Shown piece after piece: positions 10,306 to 19,348 of a stretch of 31,495 bases of DNA. Each line of letters opens with the position of its first letter. The stretch's first letter is position 1. This DNA is from Dactylonectria macrodidyma. Lineage: Eukaryota; Ascomycota; Sordariomycetes; Hypocreales; Nectriaceae. The notes under the pieces are model-generated. The model was not told the DNA's origin, did no database searches, and saw only the letters and a program-made list of their open reading frames with translations. The stretch is taken from the NCBI GenBank assembly GCA_020744425.1, contig JAGMUV010000062.1:1-31495 (forward strand). The letters run 5' to 3'. The position numbers and the translations under genes are program-made.

Positions 10306-11689
10306 GCCTCACAGTCGAGCTTGGGATGACGTCACGGTGACCAAGCTACTGATCTTGTTGCTTCATCCAAATTTCATGTCAGCTCAAAATATCAGCTCAA
10401 AACCCCAAAATTTTCTCAAGTTGCGTTGGCCGATTTTCGTCTTTAACTTCGTTCCTCAAGGCTCTTTTTGGGCAGACCGCTTGCGGTTTGCGTCTCCTGT
10501 TTATTATATTAAAAGTTCACGTGAATCCCACGTGATTCTTAACAGAAAAATCCCAGCCAATGAAGACTTCTCTACACTTGATCTCGGGGGGAGGGTGAAT
10601 TAGGACCAATTAGGAGGTGCAGTTGCGCATCGCTTAATCCGGTAATTTTGCAGGGGGGGGCCAAATTTTGGGGGGGGAAATCCCAGAGCTTAAGAAGACA
10701 GGGGAAGGCGCACGTCCGCCGGGGGAAGTTGGAAGTTGGAAGCTGGGCGTGGTGGGCAAGTTGGCGGCTCCCTTGCGCTGAGTAGCCTTTCGGTACGAAG
10801 CTTGCAACCAGAGCTTGTTTTACTAGTGGGTTGCTGCACGTGTTGAGAAGAGGGCGCGGTTTTAAGTGGTCAGCTCTAGGTAGGTGGATGAAGAGACTTA
10901 GCCAATAGGGCGCGTGTGTGTGTGTTACCTTTGTTTTGCGTAGCCAATAAGACCTATGCAGCAGACGTTGCGGAGCAGGCACCATTTTGAGTGGCACGAT
11001 TTGAAGAGTTTAATGCGGAACTAAGAGGCCTAGCCAATAGGGTGAGGGGGAATAATTGAGACAGGGATCAGGGGACTGAGACTAGCAGAGATCACAATAC
11101 CAAAGAGGGAAAATTGTCAATTTGAGTAGTTATAAGAAGCTGAAGTTGAGGTAGAAGTTGAGGTAGAAGTTGATGAAGACATGATATATTGAACTAGCAA
11201 ATATTTCAATAAAAAATGGGAGAGCAGTTAAGATTACGACTTTGTGAGAGAGAGAGAGAGGGAGAGCAATTGTAAGATAAGCCTGCAAGGTTGGCAGGCA
11301 AATGTACAGAACAAAGAAGAGACACATCTGATATTTACGATACATTAAATGATATCGTATATACAATGCGAAGATTGATACCACTTGGTAAAGATGCTGT
11401 ATTTCATTGCGCAGAGAGGATGTGGCATCGCCGATCTCCATCCAACATTTTCAGCCAAGAGCTACTATCCCTGCCGATGTGGATACTCGCACAATTGAAT
11501 TGATCAATTAAGATAGTTAGATGGTGAACAGATTTGCTTTTTCCATGAGTACAAAGGATTGGCCAAAACGTTAGCACATGGGAAAGCAAGAAGCATCTTA
11601 CTCTTTACTTTATTTAGGTTCAGCTAAGAATAGGAAGAGGAAAAGGGGAAAGGGGGGATGATTAATGGTGCCCTGCCACCTACGTCACA
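10306..11689. other. gene-poor region with a Helitron-type repeat copy and low-complexity DNA
   Basis: No gene is supported. It holds a dispersed repeat (10499-10700, listed separately), a hairpin-like cctttcggtacgaag at 10787-10801, three copies of a tagccaata motif (near 10900, 10940 and 11031), a short gaagttgaggta tandem (11142-11170) and a GA-rich microsatellite (11243-11265). The region is AT-rich around 11150-11400. Confidence 0.5.
10499..10700 (+). repeat. dispersed repeat, copy A (Helitron 3'-region type)
   Basis: Bases 10499-10700 match 13834-14229 almost completely: CACGTG-containing start, ccagccaatgaagacttctc, G-rich runs, aggaccaattaggaggtgc, and aaatcccagagcttaagaag. In copy A the two halves are joined directly; in copy B a 25-bp minisatellite separates them. 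Because copy B lies downstream of a Helitron helicase fragment, both are probably Helitron 3' non-coding sequence. Confidence 0.75.
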
Positions 11690-12950
11690 GTTAAAATGCA
11701 TATCCACGCTCTTAATATTCTTCCTAGCCAGTCCCACGACTTATCTGCCCGGCAGCCCCGGGTCGTCTCTTCGCTCAGTTGCTCTAGCCTCTGCTGGACC
11801 TGGGGTTCCCCCTTAGCCCTCCCCTATTGCCGACAGTCTGACATGTACCAACTTGTTAAGCCGACCGGCTTCTTGCTGGAAGTCGTCCTTCACTCCCTAA
11901 TCGGATGCGTAGTCGTCGTTATCGGGATGCATCATGCTACTAACAATAGACTTGGCCTCTTCGCAGTCTTCGGTCTTGTAGAATTTCAGCCCAAAGCTGG
12001 ACATGAATGTTAGCGAGTCACCTTAATGCTTCTTGATGAACTTGAGTTCGTCGGCGTCAAAATACTAGTCAGCTAGCTGCCCCTCTGGGCGGCCATCGTT
12101 AGGGTAGTCCCGACCGATATCGCTGTCGTCGCTGTCGTCGCTGTCCTCACTGTCGGCCAGGATGGCCCGGAGGATACTACGACCCTCTTCGCGATCCTCT
12201 TCCTTGTTGATGTTGAGACCGTCGCTCGCTAGAAACCTGAATTCACTGCCCCAGTGTTTCTTGAGCCACTGCATTTCCTCGGTCGAAAGTGTTGGAAATC
12301 ACAAGTGTGAGGCGACCAAGTCGGTGGCAAGGTGTGGAAGAAGGAGGAACATTCTACAAGAGATCATACCTGTACATAAACAGTGGTTCCCCTACTGTAC
12401 ATTCAGGATGAATTAAGCAACTTGAATCTTCTCATTTCAACAGAAAGTGGGCCTACCTCCGCCGGCTGCAGGTCTTGGCCGGCACGCGATGCCTCCCATT
12501 TCTCCCGCTCACTGTCGGCCCATCGCACGTTCATCCAGTACATTGCCGACGGATCAAAGGGCATAGGGCCAACCCGAGGCCCAACCGGTGGACTGCTGAA
12601 CCTCACCTGGAAGAATTTGCCGTGGGGGTCAAAGTAGGCAACGGTCCGACCCTGTTTATCGATGATGGTGCCTTTTGTGTTTTGCACACTAGATCCCGTA
12701 TGGATATCGTATTCGTCTAGAATCGGACTTCCAATGACATTACAGATGCCTGTGGGGATGTGAAGGACGTTGCGCAGTCATAGGATGCCACGGGATCGCG
12801 GACCAGTCGCCCTCGGACTTCGTTTGACCGGAAGTCCGACCGTGCCAATCCCCACAACCGGGCGTTTGAATCCCCCCAATCAAGTGGCCGACCGTGGAGT
12901 TGAGAGGTGTGTAGTCGGCGCCAAACCACGACCGATCCTTGGCGGCACTA
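11690..12950 (-). pseudogene. decayed fungal gene: TNT 1-94-like beta-barrel domain plus duplicated C-terminal motif
   Basis: Read on the minus strand from about 12950: DRSWFGADYTPLNSTV, a 1-bp frameshift near 12860, then VVGIGTVGLPVKRSP, a TGA at 12778-12780, LRNVLHIPTGICNVIGSPI, GTIIDKQGRTVAYFDP and FSSPPVGPRVGPMPF. A likely intron covers about 12460-12280. It continues with EMQWLKKHWGSEFRFL...EEGRSILRAIL, an acidic D/S run, a TAG at 12065-12067, then a second, related unit ELKFIKKH (TAA at 12023-12025) GDSLTFMSSFGLKFY...EEAKSIVSSMM, and a TAG at 11897-11899. The LRNVLHIP-type barrel resembles the beta-barrel of TNT 1-94-like Pol proteins, which also occurs in an expanded fungal family of unknown function. 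At least four stops and one frameshift make it a pseudogene. The family call is from memory of motif style. Confidence 0.6.
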
Positions 12951-12965
12951 AAAATCGATTAGACG

Positions 12966-13434
12966 TCAACTAAAGCTGCACTTCGACTTCCGCTTGGCAC
13001 TACTCCAACGGGTGCCCAAATACCAATCGAAAAGAAGACGAGGGTCAAGAAGAGGCCTTGGCAGAGGCATAATGTGAGCCGCCGAGGACTTCCCTGCACT
13101 GCGGCATTCGCATGCACCGATTACAAAATCCAAGGCGAAACACTCCTCCAGATTGCGCTGGAGCTGCGAGGAACCGGGACAAAGCTGAACACCAAGACTG
13201 GACAACTCGAGCCACGAAAGTGCGATCCATATAGCCTGTATGTGCAGCTATCGCGGTGCAAATCGCTGGATGGTATTATATTGCTGTCAAAGGCGCGTGT
13301 GGAGGATATAGTCAAGAATAAAATACCACAGGAAATGTTTGATGGCGAGGCTAGGCTGGAGCAATTGTGCGGGGGAACATTAAATGAGGCCCGGTTATCA
13401 TTATTGCACCCATCCGCACAATACGAGCAATAAT
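12966..13434 (+). pseudogene. C-terminal fragment of a second Helitron PIF1-type helicase
   Basis: From about 12994 the + strand reads TPTGAQIPIEKKTRVKKRPW and continues in frame through SRRGLPCTAAFACTDYKIQG, YSLYVQLSRCKSLDGIILLS (helicase motif VI) and GEARLEQLCGG to a stop near 13431. It is collinear with the C-terminus of the minus-strand RepHel but clearly diverged (for instance ALELRGTGTKLNTKTGQ against ALELRGTRTTSIDGQ), so it is a different Helitron subfamily. Everything upstream of motif V is missing and the fragment abuts the decayed beta-barrel gene at about 12950-12966. It is a 5'-truncated or deleted remnant. Confidence 0.85.
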
Positions 13435-13833
13435 ATAGTTTATAATTTAGATAGCAAATCCAAGGAACAGTCAGGTATGTATTGATAGATGATGAGTGTT
13501 TTGTTCCGATTCCATTGCCCCCGGCCGTTCTGGCTCTTTTACGCAGGGGGACGATGATGTCCCCCGCCCGGTTCGCGTTCGATGACGATGATGACGTCTG
13601 AAGCGGGGTTCTCAGCACCAGACATCCACCAAAGACCCAACATGCCCGCCAAGTGGCTACCGGGTATTCCAAAAGGTATAAAGGAGATCAATAATGAGAT
13701 TTCGAGAAAAATTAATCCGCTGTTTCCTATATATATATTATATATTAAAAATCCGATCTAATATAATAGATTTCACCTAACTCGAGCAGAAGCAGGAATC
13801 TCACAAAATGCAAACGACAAGAGCAACGACATT

Positions 13834-14229
13834 TTATTATAAATCAAAAGCTCACATGAATCCCACGTGATTCTTAACAGAAAAATCCCAGCCAATGAAG
13901 ACTTCTCTACACTTGATCTCGGGGGGGGGGGCGGGTGAATTCGAAGCTCATCCACATGTGCCAAAAGAGAGTGGGAGGATTTGTGTCAAAAGAGAGTGGG
14001 AGGATTTGTGTCAAAAGAGAGTGGGAGGATTTGTGTCAAATGAGAGTGGGAGGATTTGTGTCAAATGAGAGTGGGAGGATTTGTGTCAAATGAGAGTGGG
14101 AGGATTTGGGGCAAATGAGAGTGGGAGGATTAGGACCAATTAGGAGGTGCGGTTGCGCATGGCTTAATCGGGTAATTTTGCAAGGGGGGGCCAAATTTTG
14201 GGGGTGGAAATCCCAGAGCTTAAGAAGAC
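13834..14229 (+). repeat. dispersed repeat, copy B, split by a minisatellite
   Basis: It matches 10499-10700 in two blocks (13834-13940 and 14131-14229). The blocks are interrupted exactly where copy A reads gaattaggacc. The tract between them is the 25-bp minisatellite plus a few unique bases. Confidence 0.75.
13957..14131 (+). repeat. 25-bp minisatellite, seven units
   Basis: The core gagagtgggaggat recurs at exactly 25-bp spacing seven times. Early units read tcaaaaga and later ones tcaaatga, so the array grew from two variant types. The last unit fuses into the flanking taggaccaatt. It is directly tandem with no spacers, so it is not a CRISPR array. Confidence 0.93.
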
Positions 14230-14265
14230 CTTTCGTACCGAAAGGCACCTTTCGTACCGAAAGGC
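14228..14265. repeat. tandem pair of perfect hairpins, Helitron subterminal candidate
   Basis: The 19-bp unit acctttcgtaccgaaaggc is present twice in a row. Each folds as CCTTTCG-TAC-CGAAAGG, a 7-bp stem with a 3-base loop. Helitrons carry a hairpin close to their 3' end, and related sequence occurs at 10787-10801 and, inverted, near 560-575. Confidence 0.6.
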
Positions 14266-14532
14266 ATTCCTCAAGGCAAAGACCTTCCTAACGGAAGGCA
14301 TTATTGGGAAAACTTATGGATTAATGTAGAGTCAGCCTTCGGCTGAATGATAGCGCACTGTTTTCAATGTAGCAGAGCTGATGCCATACCAAGCGGTGCT
14401 GATGCCATTCCATCGGCGCCGAGGCTCCGACAATGCCGGTTCAGAGGGGGATATTGCAGCTAGAAGCCTTGGAAGGAGGTATGAACTCCGACCTCTACCA
14501 CGATCTCGAGCCCTTGGTCTGCGTCTCGCACA

Positions 14533-15189
14533 ATGCCGAGGCCCCGTAAGGACTTGGAGCGCGTCAAGGACTGGATCCTTGAGCAGCGGCGAGAAGGACT
14601 ATCCATTGACACTATATGTGCCCATCTCCGCGATGATGGGCACGTACTCGACGTCAGAACCCTGAAAAGGAGGTTAACGGAATGGGGTGCCCAGGAGTAC
14701 TCCCCCCTTCACTCAAAGATTGATACCAACACCTTCGTCGAGCTGATCAAAGGCTACTTCTACCGATACGGATATAGCGACACTTCCATCGTCCGTGATC
14801 TCAAGCGACGCGGCATCGAGATCTCCGAGCGGACTGTACAGGAGTATCGTCTGAAGCATGGCATGAAGCGGCGCTTCCGAGATCTGGCTGAACGGCAGGA
14901 GGCTATTCAAAAAGCAAGAGAGTTCCTCTTCCAAGACGACCGTCAGTCTTCAAGCATCAGAGGATTTGGCAGGGGGTATCTATACCACTACGTCCGCATC
15001 CGTGCCGGCGTCCTTGTCGGCCAGAATACCTTATATCGCGAGTACCAAACGAACCCTGAGTGGAAGAAGCGGGCCGAACAAAGACGCCTTGCTGATTGGA
15101 AGCACCGGAAGAACTTCCAGGTTCCTGGGCCTAACTTCATGTGGTCTCTCGATGGATACGAGAAGCTCAAGTACTTCGGCTTTTTTTGA
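14533..15189 (+). pseudogene. integrase-core transposase, N-terminal half, cut by the LINE
   Basis: ATG at 14533 (MPRPRKDLERVKDWI). About 216 residues are open. The N-terminus has helix-turn-helix-like segments (LSIDTICAHLRDDGHVLDV, YSDTSIVRDLKRRGIEISE). The end reads PGPNFMWSLDGYEKLKYFGF, the usual start of an integrase-type (rve-like) catalytic core, where the aspartate of SLDGYEK would be the first catalytic residue. The frame then runs into LINE tail sequence (GTTT repeats) and stops. The remaining catalytic residues are absent. Eukaryotic transposons with such cores exist in fungi and animals, but I cannot name the subfamily. No continuation is found on the far side of the LINE. Confidence 0.7.
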
Positions 15190-15586
15190 GTTGTTTGTTT
15201 GTTTGTTTGTATATTTTTCGTCCGAGGGCCGTGAGGCCCGAAAAGTCCCCTATTGGGGCACAGGACGTGCTGAGCTAGAGTCTCTAATGCTAAAATCTAC
15301 GCAATTCTTTCGTACAATACAGAAAAGACCACTATCCAGCATATCATCGGCTCAGAGGCGCATTTCTGTCGAGCCTGTTATCCGTCAGCGGAATGACCAG
15401 GCGCGGCTGCGGTAGCCGCTACATGGGTCAGTCTTTAGGGAGACTGGTGAGAGAGCATTGGCATGACTGCACGAGGCGGTCAAGCCCGTATAATTGAAGA
15501 AAATGAATAAACGAGAAGATAGGAGAGAAGAGAGAATACAATAAAAGGAGAGGAAGAGACGCGGGTGCGTCTCAGGTCTGCCTCGT

Positions 15587-18500
15587 CTAGTAACGAGGAC
15601 AAATCTTTTCGAAGAAGCCGCTTGATTTGGCCACCTTGGTGTACTTGTCGAAATTTCTTCCTATCGCGAGGTTGACTGTTACGGTCGGCGATGGGACAAG
15701 CCTCATTCGACACCGTCGCGGTACCTTTCTGCAGTAGAAGATATGATCAGGTGCTTTGCGTCGCCCGCACGAGCAGGTCATTCGCGCGTCTTCGTGGTTG
15801 AACCGTTCGTGGTATGCAGCGAAATCCCCATGGAGGGACCTTGCTGCGAGTAAATGGTGCAGAGCAGCCCGAGGGAGCGAGAGCTCCGGCGGGCAGCGTG
15901 TAGTTGCCTTGAGATTGAATCTCTTATATTGCTCGGGGGCGGAGGTTGCCCACCATGCTTCAAAGGCTTCCTTCGGTTTCTGCCTCGCCATCTTTCGTAG
16001 ATATGCCAGCGTCGGCTGAGCACCCTCTGGCTCCGGCAGCGAGGAAGCCGCTTTTGCCAGCTTATCCGCTTGTTCGTTGCCGGGGATGTCTGTGTGGCCA
16101 GGTATCCAGCGCACTTGTGTGGCACCATGAGATGTAGCCAGCGCCTGGAACTTGAGGAAGACGTCATGTGAGGAATCGGACGGTGTGCCCCGTAGGCATG
16201 GTGCGGCTGCCAGGTTGTCTAGGCAGACCACAATGTTTCGTGTCGCTGATCCTGGGAGGTTCAGAGCGGCCTTGAGGCCCTCCAGTGCTCCTGTAGCTTC
16301 AGCATCAAACACCTCGGCAGGTCCAAGACGGCCCGAGCCGTCGTAGATGGAAAGGTCCTTCTAGTGAATGGCAAACCCATAGCTAGCTGCTCCTTCCGAG
16401 GACAAGGAGCCGTCTGAGTATACGATCAGAGTGGTTGGGCCTACTGTCTCAGCCCACCGGAGGAAGGCCTCGGCCGATTCCTCTTTCGCTGCCGTCTGTA
16501 GGGGTGTGTCCTGTTCCTTGTCGAAGCGTTTTTGCATGAGAGCCGGGCGTGGACAGGGTGCGAGGAGCTCATTAGTCCGTCGGAGACGGGTCTTGAAGCT
16601 GCTCTCTGTTAGAGTTTGGTACTTCCGCTTGATGAGCGGGTGGTAGGTGGGTTGTCTGGGTGGAAGCGTGCGCTTCGCGAGGGGATGTGCCTCATCAAGG
16701 GATTTGAGTCGGGCGGAGAAGCGGTATCGACGTGCTTCGAGAAGTTGGGCGATAGGAGGTATCCCACTTTCCCGATGGAGGATGGCGATGGGGGTCGTCC
16801 TCCAGACGGGGAGTATGGCTCGCATGGAATGCACAATGGCGTCGGTCATTCTCCGCAGGAGATGCCGGATACCTGATGGTCGGTCTTTGGACGGCTGGTT
16901 CCACCGCGGCTGGGTTGCGCCTGGGTACCATACTTCAGTGCCGTAGAGCAGAACCGGTTCAACGCATGCTCTGACGGCGCTTCGCACGGCACTAGGTAGT
17001 GGGCCGTGTATCGTGTTGGTGTGTCCTCGTAGATGGTAGGCCACAGCCTGGGCTTTAGCCGTCCATTTCTCTACGTGGACTCGGAACGACAGGTTGCTGT
17101 CCAGCCAGATGCCTAGCCAGCGCATTGCTGCCTCGGGGTGTTTTTCGACATCGCCGTGGCGTATGGACGGTGTGGTCTCGAGTTTGCTCCGGGAGAAGTG
17201 CATGACTTCCGTCTTCTTAGGGTCGAAAGATATTCCGTTCGCCGCGCCCCAGCGGACCATTTCTTCGACAGATCTTGACGCTGCAGCCGCTGTTTCCTCT
17301 ACCGTGTCGCCCGTGCACAGGATTGCTGTGTCGTCTGCGTAGCCAAACCGGCCTTGAGGGTTGCTTAGTCTGTAGATGGGCTCCGTATATAGCAAAAATA
17401 GGATTGGCGATACCGGCGACCCCTGAGGGAGGCCGCATTGGAGAGGAGAGAGCGGAGTGGTAGTATCCTGGTATCTGACGCAGGCAGATCGGTCGTCCAT
17501 AAACGAACCGGCCCATCGTGCAAGATGTTCCGGCCAGCCTTGTTCGCGGAGTCGCAGAATTAGTCTGTTGCGCAAGACAGTGTCGAAAGCACCTTGGATG
17601 TCCATCGTGACCAGCGTGGCCACCTTCTTGAGGGCAAATACTTCTTCAATGTCGTGGACTAGGGCGGCCACAAGGTCTGTCGCAGACCTCTTCGGGAGCG
17701 CCCCGGCTTGTTGTGGGTGGAGGACTCCATAGTGGATACATGCCCACGCAAGACGGCGCGCGACCAACCGTTCTAGCCCCTTGCCGAGGCAAGAGAGCAG
17801 AGAGATAGGCCGCCATGCCCGCGGCTCTGTCAGGTCTCTACGTCCAGATTTGGCGACCATCACCACCTCGGCCGCTCTGAAAGGCTTCGGGTGGTGGCCT
17901 ATGGCCAGACACCCCTCGAAGAGGCGGCGAACGTGTGTTCCGATGATGTGCCATACTGCCGTGAGAAGTTTGACTGTGATGTTGTCGGCTCCTGGAGATG
18001 TATTTCCAGTTTGAAGAGTCGCGTCCTGCGCTTCCTCAAGGGAGATTTCCTGTGGGAAAGGGATCATTCTGTGAGGATTGACCTGGATCCAGGGATCCTG
18101 GATGTCATCCTCCGCCGTTCTGCGCTCTAGAGTAGCTCGTCGGAGCGCGTTAGCCTTGTCCAGCTGGGTTTCGTAGACCACGTCGTCCACTTGCAGTGGA
18201 GGAGGTTGGAAGGCTCCTGGCGATCTCAGCCATCGGACGGCCTTAAAAACGGAGCTGCTGTCTGAGAAGCTGTTGATCAGGTTCCGCCAGTAGATCCTCT
18301 TGGCTCGGCGGACCACGCGGTGGAACTCCCGTTTGGCTAGCTGGACCTCTTGGTTGAATCCAAGGGGGTACAGTCGTCTGATCGCGCGATATCCGGCTGC
18401 GGCAAGGGCGCACTCCTCAGTCCACCATGGGGCGTTGCGTGCTCCCTTCCTCGCAGGTCGGCCTGCCGCCTTCGCTGCTGACTGCAGCAGGTTCACAAGT

Positions 18501-19348
18501 GTGGATGCAAGCTCATCTAGTTCTGGTGCACTCGAGGCAGTGGCAGGGATCCCAGCCGATCCAAGTTCTACGATTTCTACAAACCGCTTGAGTTCGTCGT
18601 CTGTTGTCACCCGGATCTTGCCTGGCTGTATTGGTGCTGGCGCGATGTTTGGTAGCGTTGTGCTAAGAGTGAAGTGGTCCGAGCTGGTGGCGAGGTGGTC
18701 CTCGATGTTGGCTTCCGCGAGAGGTACGTTCGTAAAGGTGAGGTCGATAGTGTTTCCGTGTGGGTTTGTGGGGACGTCTAGGGTGTTCAGTAGGCTGAGG
18801 TCGTTTTCGGATGCCCAATGGGCAATCTCGTGGCCGCGGTTCGTAGTCGGGCCTGTCTGCCAGGTGTGATGTCGAGCATTGAAGTCGCCTGCCACAAGGC
18901 AGCGATCGGGGATCGGCCATTGTAGCAGAGTGTCCAGCGCATCTCTTTCGTCGTTCTGGCGATAGAAGTTGACGATTATTGTATCGTTGACCGTAAGCCA
19001 CAGAATATCACGGCTTATGTAGGGTCGGTTTTGGTCTGCTACGAGTTGGGAATCTCGGCGGACATATGTCATGACCCTGGGTCGGGTGCTGTTGTTGTTC
19101 CAGGCTTCAACTGGAGAGTATGTGTCGTATGCAGGGTGAGTCTTCGTGAGGCAACGGGAGTTTGCTATCGTTGTCCATGGTTCTTGGAGGAGAACGATGT
19201 CGTATCGTTCCGAGTCTGCCAGTGCGAGGGCACAGTCGTGGACTGGCGGGACCTTGCCGACGTTGGCTTGAAAGACTCGGAGAGTCTTTCTGTCACGTCT
19301 TCGTGTCCGTGGGCGTCTACTCGTCCCCTTGGTCGTGGGTGCGCGTGA
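15587..19348 (-). pseudogene. LINE ORF2: endonuclease, reverse transcriptase, RNase H, zinc knuckle; one TAG
   Basis: The frame is open from 19348, but the first ATG is at 19072, inside the endonuclease. The start FQANVGKVPP and LLQEPW of the exo-endo-phos fold lie upstream of that ATG. Further endonuclease motifs are GDFNARHHTW, TIDLTFTN and SSDHFTL. Reverse transcriptase motifs include RAWRPISLLSCLGK, MDIQGAFDTV, CGLPQGSPVSPILF and FGYADDTAIL (catalytic YADD). RNase H shows YSDGS, DAEATGAL, CLDNLAA and GNEQADKLAK, so the acidic set is complete. A C-terminal CSCGRRKAPDHIFYC resembles the CCHC end of fungal LINEs. One in-frame TAG (16361-16363) cuts RNase H after YGFAIH and the frame resumes directly. 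About 1,253 codons in total. Role: nicking the target and priming reverse transcription. Confidence 0.92.

Larger units (their letters stand above)
13435..14532 (+). other. Helitron 3' non-coding region and spacer to the integrase fragment
   Basis: No gene is supported. It contains the second copy of the dispersed repeat (13834-14229), the 25-bp minisatellite (13957-14131), a tandem pair of hairpins (14228-14265), a CCTTCC-TAAC-GGAAGG hairpin at about 14282-14297 and a TCAGCC-TTC-GGCTGA hairpin at about 14332-14346. One of the latter hairpins may mark the Helitron 3' terminus; I could not choose. Confidence 0.5.

Noticed and set aside
13957..14131. Regular 25-bp repeats as a CRISPR-like array
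   Set aside because: Units are directly tandem with no spacers, and the genome is eukaryotic.
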